Shown piece by piece: positions 1 to 11,699 of a DNA stretch of 64,000 nt. The stretch's first letter is position 1; each line of letters opens with the position of its first letter. The position numbers were made by a program, and so were the translations under genes. Under the pieces are notes generated by a model. The model was not told the DNA's origin, made no database searches, and worked only from the letters and a program-made list of their open reading frames with translations. Origin of the DNA: Paramecium sonneborni (taxonomy: Eukaryota > Ciliophora > Oligohymenophorea > Peniculida > Parameciidae); NCBI GenBank assembly GCA_905182985.1, contig CAJJDN010000002.1, forward strand, positions 124,001-188,000, given 5' to 3'.

Positions 1-790
1 AGATTAAGTGAGAATGTTAATTTTGCTATAAAAATAAATAATGGTATATATAGTTGGAAAAGTAATGATAAAATGAATTAAGATGTAATAGAAAAGAATG
101 ATGAAGATGAATAAAAAATAGAAGATTAGAGTATTTTTAATATAAATATGAATGTTGAAATAAAGAAAGGATAATTTGTAGCATTTGTTGGAAAGTAATA
201 TAAAAAATAAATAATTTTAGTTCTGCATCTGGTAAATCTACAATATTAAGATCAATTTTAGGGGAAACTGAGAAATAATAAGGAAATATTATAGTAAATG
301 GAACAATAAGTGTTGCAACTTAAGAACCTTGGATTATCAGTGGAAGTATTAAAAAAAATATAACTTTTATGAATTCATTTGATAGTGTAAAATATAAATA
401 AATTATTAAAATTTGTGGATTAGAAAGAGATATTGCTTCATTTAAAAATGGAGATGATACTATTTTAGGAGAAAAAGGTGATAATTTATCAGGAGGACAA
501 TAAAAAAGAATTAATCTTGCTAGAGCCATTTATAATGATGCAGATATTTATTTACTTGATGATCCTACTAGTGCTTTAGATATTAAAGTTAAATATTCAA
601 TACATTAATAATGTTTCTCATAATATCTTAAAAATAAAACTAGAATACTTTTTACTAATTCATTATCTAATCTATAAGAATGTGATATTATTTATATTAT
701 TTCTAATGGATAAATTATATAATAAGGTAAATTTCATTAAATTCTTGGATAAAATCTTAATTAATAATATTAATAAAAAGAAGTTATTGA
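1..790. repeat. NBD1 repeat, copy A
   Basis: Identical by eye to 4523-5312 (offset 4522) and 5653-6442 (offset 5652). It encodes the end of TMD1 and all of NBD1 of an ABCC transporter. Identity stops abruptly after base 790, where the linker to TMD2 begins and the paralogues diverge. Confidence 0.9.
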
Positions 791-2782
791 CTTTTAATTT
801 GAAGATAAGCACTATAAATAAGAATCCCCTGAAAATTAAGATATAAGATCAAGTTTAATTCAAACTGAAGATTAGGAAAAAGGAGCTATATCTAATTCAG
901 TCTTAAAATAGGTTTTCATCTACTTGGGTAAATATGTTGCTCCTTTGTGTAATGTACTTTATTTTATTACTGTTTTGGGTTTCTAATTAATTGGAAATAA
1001 ATATATGGCCCAAACAAACATAAGTGATGAAGAATATAGATAATTAGCTTTAGTATATTTTCCTTTGATTTAATCACCTATTCTAATTGCAATCATTTTA
1101 TTATGTACATATTATTTAATTATGGGCTTATCTACCTCAAGGAAAATTCATAATTCAGTTATTCATAGTTTATTAAATGCCTCCTACACTAAATTTTATA
1201 ATACAATTCTTATAGGAAGATTGATGAATAGATTAAGCAAAGATATTTATAATATTGATTTATTATTTCCAAATGAAATTCAAAATTTAACAATTTAAAT
1301 TACAACATTATTACTCCCATTATTTGCTTGTTTTCTATACTTAAACATAGTGGCAATGCCTTTTTTAATAATCTTTTTTATTATTCTCATTTATATAACA
1401 GTAATTTACTATAGATGTTTAAGAGAAATAACTAGAATTGAAGCTGTATCAAAGAGTCCTGTTTTTTCTTTTTTTTAGCAGATTGTTAGAGGAATAATTT
1501 ATGTTAGAACTTGCCTACCAACCGAAAAAGTGGTAATTTAATAACAAAGAAATGTAGACATTGATCTTGGTAATTAGATCAATCTATATGGTTTTTAATA
1601 TTGGTATTAATAATTAGCTGGATCAATTACAAATATATTTTAAGCTTTACTATTTGTTATTTGTGTATTTATAAATTTTAAAATAGTTTATTTTTCCAGG
1701 ACAGACTTAAGAAATGACAATTATGGTTCTAACTTAGATGCAAGCTGTTTCTTAATTGCTACTAAATGCGTCCATTTCTTACGGAAATATACAAATGTAT
1801 CTTATTAGTTTTGAAAGATGTTTGCATTTAGCTAAGTATTTTATTTTTATATTACAAAAGTAATATCGAAAAAGAAGAAAGGTCTATTTCTTTAATTACA
1901 CCTACTGGTGATGAAACTGATAATAGTATGGAAAAATAAAAAAAAGAAATGGATGATAAATCGGTAAAATAGGAAAATGAAAACGCTGAGTCAAATATTG
2001 TTCTAAAACTTGATAACTGCACATTTTAATATAGATCAAACTCTAAATGTGTTTTATAATAATTATCGCTATAATTATAAAAAAAAGAAAAAGTAAAACA
2101 TTTTCTAATTTTAGATTGGAGTAGTTGGAAGAACAGGAGCTGGAAAAAGCTCGATAATTTTAGCTTTGACGGCTATTTTAGAGTAGATTGAAGGTTCGAT
2201 GGAAATAGAAAAAAAGAACATCAATCATTATTCAATTAATGAACTAAGATAAAAATTTGGAATAATTCCTTAAGATCCACTTATATTTATGGGAACTTTA
2301 AAATAAAATTTAGATCCTTTAAATAAATATGAGGAATTTTATATTTAAGATATAGTTCAATAATGTGGTTTATTAGAAATGCAAAGCTTTAAATAATAAG
2401 GATTGAAGAGTGAGATTGGTTTATCAGGTAGTAATCTATCTTTAGGAGAAAAATAATTATTAAATATTGTTAGATGCATTCTAGAAAATAAAAATATAGT
2501 TCTAGTCGATGAAGCTACATCTAATATTGATTCATAAACTGAAGAACAAGTTAAAAATGTATTTTTATTTTAAAATTTATTTAGTTATTTGAAAAATATT
2601 TTTCAAATGTTGCAATGATATCAATTGCTCATAAAGTAACAACAATAATGAATTCAGACAGAATTATGGTATTAAATGATGGAAAAATAACTGAGTTTGA
2701 TCATCCATAAAAATTACTGGCTGATCCAAATAGTGAATTTAAAAAAATTATAGATCTTATAAAACATTCTGAGGAGCTTTGA
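1..2782 (+). CDS. ABCC/MRP-type ABC transporter, 5'-truncated by window edge
   Basis: This is the C-terminal two-thirds of a full ABC exporter of the ABCC (multidrug-resistance-protein-like) type, a membrane pump that uses ATP to export organic anions or conjugates. The window opens just before NBD1. Visible are NBD1 with Walker A (SASGKST, split by an intron at 195-220), signature LSGGQ and Walker [15 protein letters not shown]2 with hydrophobic helices around 930-1790; then NBD2 with Walker [10 protein letters not shown], degenerate signature LSLGE and Walker [13 protein letters not shown]. The stop is TGA 2780-2782. Introns: 195-220, 1665-1686, one after the LHLAK motif (about 25 nt), one just before GVVGRTGAG (22 nt) and one after the EEQVKN motif. 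The NBD1 part is identical to copies at 4523-5312 and 5653-6442; the 3' end is nearly identical to 7844-8375. Substrate unknown. Confidence 0.9.
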
Positions 2783-3585
2783 TTAATCAAAAATATATTT
2801 TAAAGAGATAAATATCATATAAACAAAAACACTTCTTTATAAATTAATTAATTTTTTAAAGTTTTTATGTATATAATTATCTGAATAATGTAAAATAGAG
2901 GATTAATCATTGAAATTTTATCTAACTTATGCTCACATATTTAATATAAAGTGAAATTTTTTATCTAATTTAGCTTTGAATTTAATTTCTATTTTAAAAT
3001 CCCAATTACTTACAAAAAAAATCCAAATAAATTAAATATATATTCCTAATAAAATAAAACTTATATTAAAATAAATTTTGCTGAAACTAAAAAATATTAG
3101 TTCTAGTTTGGTAGTTTAGGGATAATAAATATTTAATTCGTTCATTCTAAAAAATAGTGGATTTAATCACTGGTTTAATTTTAAAAACATTTTATGGTTT
3201 ATTTAGTGATTATTTAAGTTATTTATATATAAATAAAAAATTAAGTAAGTAAATGTCAATAATTATTTATAAATTTTTTATGAATACTATAAATAAGGCC
3301 TAATTATTAGATGTTGATAATTAAATCCAATTTAATCAAAAAAATTGTGGTAATATTTTTTTTTTTGCTTGGATATATCGATTACTAGCTGTACATATTT
3401 ATTTCAAATAATATTCTTTAGATTGGTAATAAAAAGCCTCTAGTATAATCAGATTTGGCTATCATCGATCAAGATTGCAATATGGAGACATCTTATTCTA
3501 AATTCTCATCTATAAAGCAAAAGTTATTGTGGGTTAATTTGCTCTATTCTTTCAAAGGTAACTATAGATAATGATAGTATTTAGG
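2251..3585. repeat. NBD2-intergenic-TMD1 repeat, copy A
   Basis: Matches 7844-9178 at offset 5593. I saw only two differences by eye (2411 T versus 8004 C; 2659 C versus 8252 T). The repeat spans the end of one transporter gene, the whole 470-bp spacer and the start of the next, so it is a tandem-duplication junction and not a coding domain repeat. Confidence 0.9.
2783..3252. other. Spacer between tandem ABCC genes
   Basis: AT-rich, no convincing reading frame. It must hold the 3' end of the first transporter gene and the promoter of the next. An apparently identical copy lies at 8376-8845, so both downstream genes would share a promoter sequence. Confidence 0.7.
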
Positions 3586-6500
3586 ATTGATATTTTTTTG
3601 TACCATCCTATATTTGTTAATAGCTCTACTTTCTTCTTGCTAACCATTTATTACCAAACATTCTATTTAATTTTTTCCTTAAAACTAGGATCTAAAGCCT
3701 TCAGCTACAAGTATGCTACTTTTTGTTATCATCTAACTTATTTATAAATTGATACTTTCACTACTAAAACCTTATTAGTCATTTTATATTTGCCTCCTGA
3801 GTGTTAAGTTATAAGGAGCTTTATCATAAGAAATTCTTTTAAAAACTTTGAAATTTCCAATATTAAGATCAAAACACTACTCCACCGGAGAATTAATAAA
3901 TATGATGTAGGTTGATATACATTAAGCCTCAAATTATTTTTATTATGCTATAATTTTATTTACAGTACCATTATAACTGTTAATTGCATTCATAGTCGTT
4001 TTTCTTACTTTAAAAAGCTAAGCAGTTATTCCAGCAATTGGGTCCGTAATTTAAGCAGTAATTGGGATACTATTTGGAGTTTTTTATGGGATACTCTAGA
4101 AAAGATATATGGTGGCGAAAGATAATAGAATGAAGGCTGTTGATGAAGCCTTAAACTACGCAAAATAAGTAAAATTGAATACTTTTGAAGAATTTTTTGA
4201 ATAAAGAGTATTTATTATATTTATATATTAATAGATAAGATCTTATCGTGAAAAAGAATTATAGTAATTGAAAAACGAAGTTTATATGATGATTTTTCTT
4301 CCCCTTATTTAAAGTATATTTGCTATTCTAACTTGGGAAGCAGTTTTTTTTTTAACAAATCCTATTAACTTCACAACTATTAATATCATGATGTCAAATT
4401 ACTCTAACATTTCTAATATTTTATCTAATTTACCTTATTAATATAAAAGCTTTTAAGTTTCAAGAAATTCAATGGCTAGATTAGATAATTATTTTAAATA
4501 AAATGAATGTAATAAAATAGAAAGATTAAGTGAGAATGTTAATTTTGCTATAAAAATAAATAATGGTATATATAGTTGGAAAAGTAATGATAAAATGAAT
4601 TAAGATGTAATAGAAAAGAATGATGAAGATGAATAAAAAATAGAAGATTAGAGTATTTTTAATATAAATATGAATGTTGAAATAAAGAAAGGATAATTTG
4701 TAGCATTTGTTGGAAAGTAATATAAAAAATAAATAATTTTAGTTCTGCATCTGGTAAATCTACAATATTAAGATCAATTTTAGGGGAAACTGAGAAATAA
4801 TAAGGAAATATTATAGTAAATGGAACAATAAGTGTTGCAACTTAAGAACCTTGGATTATCAGTGGAAGTATTAAAAAAAATATAACTTTTATGAATTCAT
4901 TTGATAGTGTAAAATATAAATAAATTATTAAAATTTGTGGATTAGAAAGAGATATTGCTTCATTTAAAAATGGAGATGATACTATTTTAGGAGAAAAAGG
5001 TGATAATTTATCAGGAGGACAATAAAAAAGAATTAATCTTGCTAGAGCCATTTATAATGATGCAGATATTTATTTACTTGATGATCCTACTAGTGCTTTA
5101 GATATTAAAGTTAAATATTCAATACATTAATAATGTTTCTCATAATATCTTAAAAATAAAACTAGAATACTTTTTACTAATTCATTATCTAATCTATAAG
5201 AATGTGATATTATTTATATTATTTCTAATGGATAAATTATATAATAAGGTAAATTTCATTAAATTCTTGGATAAAATCTTAATTAATAATATTAATAAAA
5301 AGAAGTTATTGANNNNNNNNNNNNNNNNNNNNNNNNNNNNNNNNNNNNNNNNNNNNNNNNNNNNNNNNNNNNNNNNNNNNNNNNNNNNNNNNNNNNNNNN
5401 NNNNNNNNNNNNNNNNNNNNNNNNNNNNNNNNNNNNNNNNNNNNNNNNNNNNNNNNNNNNNNNNNNNNNNNNNNNNNNNNNNNNNNNNNNNNNNNNNNNN
5501 NNNNNNNNNNNNNNNNNNNNNNNNNNNNNNNNNNNNNNNNNNNNNNNNNNNNNNNNNNNNNNNNNNNNNNNNNNNNNNNNNNNNNNNNNTCAAGAAATTC
5601 AATGGCTAGATTAGATAATTATTTTAAATAAAATGAATGTAATAAAATAGAAAGATTAAGTGAGAATGTTAATTTTGCTATAAAAATAAATAATGGTATA
5701 TATAGTTGGAAAAGTAATGATAAAATGAATTAAGATGTAATAGAAAAGAATGATGAAGATGAATAAAAAATAGAAGATTAGAGTATTTTTAATATAAATA
5801 TGAATGTTGAAATAAAGAAAGGATAATTTGTAGCATTTGTTGGAAAGTAATATAAAAAATAAATAATTTTAGTTCTGCATCTGGTAAATCTACAATATTA
5901 AGATCAATTTTAGGGGAAACTGAGAAATAATAAGGAAATATTATAGTAAATGGAACAATAAGTGTTGCAACTTAAGAACCTTGGATTATCAGTGGAAGTA
6001 TTAAAAAAAATATAACTTTTATGAATTCATTTGATAGTGTAAAATATAAATAAATTATTAAAATTTGTGGATTAGAAAGAGATATTGCTTCATTTAAAAA
6101 TGGAGATGATACTATTTTAGGAGAAAAAGGTGATAATTTATCAGGAGGACAATAAAAAAGAATTAATCTTGCTAGAGCCATTTATAATGATGCAGATATT
6201 TATTTACTTGATGATCCTACTAGTGCTTTAGATATTAAAGTTAAATATTCAATACATTAATAATGTTTCTCATAATATCTTAAAAATAAAACTAGAATAC
6301 TTTTTACTAATTCATTATCTAATCTATAAGAATGTGATATTATTTATATTATTTCTAATGGATAAATTATATAATAAGGTAAATTTCATTAAATTCTTGG
6401 ATAAAATCTTAATTAATAATATTAATAAAAAGAAGTTATTGAATTTCCTAATGAATAAAACTAAGTAAAGCATGAATACATAGATAATTAAGAAGCAAGA

Positions 6501-8375
6501 GAGAGTTTGATATAAAAGGAGGATTAACAATAAGGAAATATATCTTTGATAATTTATAAATAGGTTTTTGCTTATATTGGTAAATATTTTGCTCCTTTAT
6601 GTACTTTGCTTTACTTTGTAATAGTTTTAGGCTTTTAACTTTATGGCAATGATAAGTTGTCATAAAAAAATGTTACTGATGATGAATATAAAAGAATTGT
6701 TAAAATTTATTATCCAATAACTTAATTACCAATCAGCCTAGCAGTTGTGTTTATTAATTCTTATTATTTATTGATGGGTTTATCTACTTCCAAAAAAATT
6801 CATAACTCCATAATAAATCGATTACTTAATGCATCATTTACAAAATTTTATAACACTATTCTTATAGGAAGACTGATGAATCGGTTAAGTAAAGACATGT
6901 ACAACATAGATTTAGAATTTCCAAATGAAATTCAAAATTTTAGTATTTAGATAATAAATCTAATAATACCATTAGTTGAATGCTTTATATATTTAAATAT
7001 TGCTGCTTTTCCGTTACTTATTATTTTTTTTACTGGCTTAATTTATCTAACATTACTTTATTACAGATGCTTAAGAGAAATTACAAGAATTGAAGCAGTC
7101 TCAAAAAGTCCAATATTTTCCTTTTTTCAATAAATTGTTAGAGGAATAACATATGCAAGGACATGTTTGCCATTAGAAAAAATAATTGCCCAATAGTAAA
7201 TAAATGTTGATACAGACCTTGGAAATTAAATTAATTAAGATGGAATATAATATTGGTACTAATCTTTAGCAGGTTCATCAACAAATGTCTTTTAAGCTAT
7301 TTTATTTATAATTTGTGTATATTATTTATTTAATATTAGTTTTTTTTTCCTGGTAAAAATAGTGATAAAACCTTTCTCGTATTAAATAAAATGCAAGAGC
7401 TTTCACTTTTAGTATTAAATGCTTCAATTTCTTATGGCAATATTTAGATGTACCTAATAAGTTTTGAGAGATGTTTACATCTAGCTAAGTATTTAATAGT
7501 TTTATGTAAGTAATGTTGATTTGGATGAAAGATTCATACCACATATTTCTATAGAAGACATTGAAGTAGAAAAGTAAGATAAATAAGATAATGTTTTAAA
7601 ACTTGAGAGCTGTAGCTTTCAATATAGACCCAATACTAAAAGTGTTCTACATAAATTATCATTTAAATTACATAAAAAAGAAAAAGTAAAAAAATATTTA
7701 AAATTAGATTGGAATAGTGGGATAAACTGGATCTGGAAAAAGCTCGATAATTTTAGCTTTGACAGCTATTTTAGAATAGATCGAAGGTTAGATGGAAATA
7801 GAAGAAAAAAACATTAATCATTATACAATAAAAGAATAGAGGCAAAAATTTGGAATAATTCCTTAAGATCCACTTATATTTATGGGAACTTTAAAATAAA
7901 ATTTAGATCCTTTAAATAAATATGAGGAATTTTATATTTAAGATATAGTTCAATAATGTGGTTTATTAGAAATGCAAAGCTTTAAATAATAAGGATTGAA
8001 GAGCGAGATTGGTTTATCAGGTAGTAATCTATCTTTAGGAGAAAAATAATTATTAAATATTGTTAGATGCATTCTAGAAAATAAAAATATAGTTCTAGTC
8101 GATGAAGCTACATCTAATATTGATTCATAAACTGAAGAACAAGTTAAAAATGTATTTTTATTTTAAAATTTATTTAGTTATTTGAAAAATATTTTTCAAA
8201 TGTTGCAATGATATCAATTGCTCATAAAGTAACAACAATAATGAATTCAGATAGAATTATGGTATTAAATGATGGAAAAATAACTGAGTTTGATCATCCA
8301 TAAAAATTACTGGCTGATCCAAATAGTGAATTTAAAAAAATTATAGATCTTATAAAACATTCTGAGGAGCTTTGA
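3253..8375 (+). CDS. ABCC/MRP-type ABC transporter, complete but interrupted by assembly gap
   Basis: ABC exporter of the ABCC type, read as one gene across the N gap. The start is ATG 3253 (an in-frame ATG at 3280 is an alternative); an intron at 3391-3421 joins the N-terminus to the KPLVQSDL linker. TMD1 holds several hydrophobic helices and the [12 protein letters not shown] motif; intron 4208-4234 follows. NBD1 is present twice, at 4523-5312 and 5653-6442, on either side of the gap. TMD2 is at about 6500-7500. NBD2 has Walker A GQTGSGKSS, signature LSLGE, Walker [13 protein letters not shown], and stop TGA 8373-8375. Removing the gap plus one copy of the 853-bp overlap leaves about 4.0 kb, the length expected for a roughly 1,300-residue full transporter. 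If the duplication were real, two broken genes would lie here. Confidence 0.8.
4460..5312. repeat. 853-bp contig-end overlap, left copy
   Basis: Identical to 5590-6442 at offset 1130, and runs exactly up to the first N at 5313. Two contig ends that share 853 bp but were scaffolded instead of merged would give exactly this picture. Confidence 0.88.
5313..5589. other. Assembly gap of 277 N
   Basis: A run of N sits between two identical 853-bp flanks. It breaks the NBD1 coding region. The gap length is probably arbitrary. Confidence 0.99.
5590..6442. repeat. 853-bp contig-end overlap, right copy
   Basis: Starts at the first base after the gap and is identical to 4460-5312. Beyond 6442 the sequence continues into a linker and TMD2 that differ from those of the first transporter (791 onward), so this copy is attached to a distinct paralogue. 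Confidence 0.88.
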
Positions 8376-9178
8376 TTAATCAAAAATATATTTTAAAGAG
8401 ATAAATATCATATAAACAAAAACACTTCTTTATAAATTAATTAATTTTTTAAAGTTTTTATGTATATAATTATCTGAATAATGTAAAATAGAGGATTAAT
8501 CATTGAAATTTTATCTAACTTATGCTCACATATTTAATATAAAGTGAAATTTTTTATCTAATTTAGCTTTGAATTTAATTTCTATTTTAAAATCCCAATT
8601 ACTTACAAAAAAAATCCAAATAAATTAAATATATATTCCTAATAAAATAAAACTTATATTAAAATAAATTTTGCTGAAACTAAAAAATATTAGTTCTAGT
8701 TTGGTAGTTTAGGGATAATAAATATTTAATTCGTTCATTCTAAAAAATAGTGGATTTAATCACTGGTTTAATTTTAAAAACATTTTATGGTTTATTTAGT
8801 GATTATTTAAGTTATTTATATATAAATAAAAAATTAAGTAAGTAAATGTCAATAATTATTTATAAATTTTTTATGAATACTATAAATAAGGCCTAATTAT
8901 TAGATGTTGATAATTAAATCCAATTTAATCAAAAAAATTGTGGTAATATTTTTTTTTTTGCTTGGATATATCGATTACTAGCTGTACATATTTATTTCAA
9001 ATAATATTCTTTAGATTGGTAATAAAAAGCCTCTAGTATAATCAGATTTGGCTATCATCGATCAAGATTGCAATATGGAGACATCTTATTCTAAATTCTC
9101 ATCTATAAAGCAAAAGTTATTGTGGGTTAATTTGCTCTATTCTTTCAAAGGTAACTATAGATAATGATAGTATTTAGG
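7844..9178. repeat. NBD2-intergenic-TMD1 repeat, copy B
   Basis: Second copy of 2251-3585. It ends exactly at the single N at 9179, which marks an assembly join. Confidence 0.9.
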
Positions 9179-9344
9179 NATATCAATTGCTCATAAAGTA
9201 ACAACAATAATGAATTCAGATAGAATTATGGTATTAAATGATGGAAAAATAACTGAATTTGATCATCCATAAAAATTACTGGCTGATCCAAATAGTGAAT
9301 TTAAAAAAATTATAGATCTTATAAAACATTCTGAAATAGTGTGA
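8846..9344 (+). pseudogene. Misjoined ABCC gene: N-terminus fused to C-terminal tail across one N
   Basis: Bases 8846-9178 repeat the first part of an ABCC gene (same ATG context, same 31-nt intron). After a single N at 9179 the sequence jumps to the last 54 or so codons of NBD2 ([19 protein letters not shown]...) and stops at TGA 9342-9344. The final residues differ from the other two copies (HSEIV instead of HSEEL) and the 3' flank is unique, so a real third gene ends here. The missing middle, about 4 kb, has probably been collapsed onto the neighbouring copies. I regard this as an assembly artefact at a real tandem gene and not a natural deletion. Confidence 0.75.
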
Positions 9345-9834
9345 TTATTAATTTTAAAATAAAAATAAAATTATAATTGAGAATTTTTAATATCCAAAGA
9401 AGAATTATGTAGCTCGTATTCTGTTAAAAATCACCATACTTTTCAAAGTTTACAAAAAACAAATCAAATCGATTTAATACATTCTTTAAAGTAGAATTTA
9501 TTTGTTGTTTTCTTTCAATTATTAATAATTTGAAAAGGTTTTGAGGAGGTAGCAACTCTTCGCATTATGATGGATCAATCAATGATCTATAATTGAATTA
9601 TATTTTTAGTGTGTTGCAATAAGAAATCCGTCTTTTTTCAATACTTTAATTGTTAAAATATTAATTTAGATACTTTTATAAGTAAGCTTTGGTGTGATCA
9701 TCTTGAAATTTTTTGAGATGAGGAATTTAGTAAGAAAGTTTTTTTCATTTAATAATAATAATTTGAAAATTTTCAATTAATCAAACTAATTAGTTCTTAA
9801 AATTCTCAATTACATTTAATAATATTACAATTAA
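9345..9834. other. Intergenic, nothing recognised
   Basis: About 490 bp of AT-rich sequence after the ABC cluster. No conserved frame on either strand. It holds the promoter of the next gene. Confidence 0.6.
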
Positions 9835-11312
9835 ATGAATAAATTCACACTTAAATTTAATTAGCAAGTTTTAGAAATACAATATCAATCAACAAGACTT
9901 GTTATGAGGAAAAAAATTTTTTATGGAGTTGCCTCTGGATTTATAATAATGAATACTATCTCAGCAATATTTAAAATTATAGAAAATGATTATAAGAATT
10001 TAGCTTTGGATTTAACAATATCATCAGTTGCCATTTTGACAGTGTGTGTCATACGTTATTACCAATAATATATTTTAGAAGGATTAAACATTTTAAATAT
10101 GCTTTCCTGTTTAATACAAATAAATCTAGATGAGACTGCAACTGCATAATAAATGTACATTTTTGGAGCAAATATAATGGCGACATAATTAATGTTGTTG
10201 TTTGGCTCAGATTTTTTATACTCTCTACCATAAATCACAATAATTGTTTGTTCTAGAATTGGAATATTAAGAGTATATCAACCATTTGATTGGTTTACGA
10301 TATCTTTAACTTTATTAGTTTAATTATGGCTTGGAGTTGTTTAATATTAATTGGATAAATCACTACGATCCTAATTTTTACTCACATTAAAGGATCATAG
10401 TTGGGGTAATTTTATTATAAAAAAATAGATCAACTTTTACCGCACATTGTTGACAAACCATATTTTTATTTTAGATATAATGATTCTAAATTTGAAATAA
10501 AATAAATTCATAAATAGTCATAAATATTTAATTATAATATTGATTTTTGTCAAGATTGTAATTTGAGACATTTTTTAAGAGAATTTAATTTTAATAACTA
10601 AACCATTGAATCATTCATTCTAAGTAGATTAAAAATTTATGAAAAAAATATCTATGAAAAAGAAATTATTGCTAAAAATAAAAAACAATACACTATGCGA
10701 ATTAATTATTGTGAAATATCTAGTGATTATCCTAATTTCTTGATAATTTTAAATGATTCTAAATAAAATTAAACTTTTTCTAAACATTTATAAACTGAAT
10801 TTATTAGCAAATATTTTAGCAGATACTCCAATCATCTTTTTAAACTTCTATTAAGGGAAGATTCAAAATTTAAAATTATTTAGCTAAATTGTCACTATAT
10901 ATCTGCTTTGTATATAAAAGATTACACTGTTAAATATTTTTCTCCATACAAGCAATTAAAAAAAATAATTAATTTATCAGGAGGTGTTTAATTAGAATGC
11001 TTTGAGAAATTTAAAATTTAAGGATATAAGAATTTATTTTCTGTTTTTTGGATTTAAATTATTGCGATAATGATTCTGTCTTAAAAGAAACAATATTTGA
11101 GTTAGCCGATAATCATTTTAAAAAAGGAATTAGATTATATTGAATTATGTTTAGTTTTAAATTTTCCCAAAAAGTTTTAGGAAAAGTTTAATAAAAATGT
11201 CGTTATTTAAAGGCTTAAAAGTGTAATTTTTTTTTATATTAACTAAAATTTATGGATATTTAGATAGCACAATAAACTTGAAATAGCATCTAAGTAAATT
11301 GATAAAAATTGA
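9835..11312 (+). CDS. Multi-pass membrane sensor-like protein, remnant of a histidine kinase
   Basis: Reads as 484 residues from ATG 9835 to TGA 11310-11312, with one intron at 10406-10428. The first 190 or so residues hold about five hydrophobic segments (for example IFYGVASGFIIMNTISAIF). A PAS-like stretch follows (DQLLPHIVDKPYFYF). Further on, NVVIQRLKSVIFFYINQNLW is weakly like the N-box region of histidine-kinase ATPase domains, but the expected H-box and glycine motifs are not visible and the frame stops early. A similar weak match continues past the stop (LTKLYGF near 11340). From family knowledge such ciliate proteins are membrane histidine kinases. My inference is a truncated, probably inactive member. 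It could also be an unrelated membrane protein. Confidence 0.6.
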
Positions 11313-11699
11313 AATAATATTTAACTTACCAAACTATATGGATTCATAATTTTTATATAATATTTTTTAATCTTAAACTGAACAAGAAAAATTTTTAATT
11401 TTTAACTAAATCTACAAAATTTGTATTCATTCCTGAAATTTAAAGATCTTGATATTGTTAAACAATAGATAAAAGAATAATATTTTTAAAAACGTTGTTT
11501 TATGTCTTAAATAAATTTTTTAAATCAATTATAAAGTAAAAGTTTTCATTTATTTTCTAAATATTATAAATAAGAATAATGTAGTTATGTTAAATTTTAG
11601 AATATTTGCTGTAAAATTTAAAAAGTTCTTTACCTTTTTCCTTTAAAAATAGTTTTATTAAAAAATTTGATATTGTAAAATTTTTAAATTAATTAATTT
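11313..11699. other. Spacer, possible decayed 3' part of the sensor gene
   Basis: No intact gene. Short stretches are open, which means little when TGA is the only stop. The first 100 bp may be the decayed end of the sensor kinase. Confidence 0.4.

Noticed and set aside
5204..5614. Open frames running through the N gap.
   Set aside because: They consist of unknown residues and come from untranslated N.
1..9344. Identical 69-codon antisense open frames at 320-529, 4842-5051 and 5972-6181.
   Set aside because: They are shadows on the strand opposite NBD1, identical only because the NBD1 block is repeated. The plus strand encodes Walker and signature motifs.
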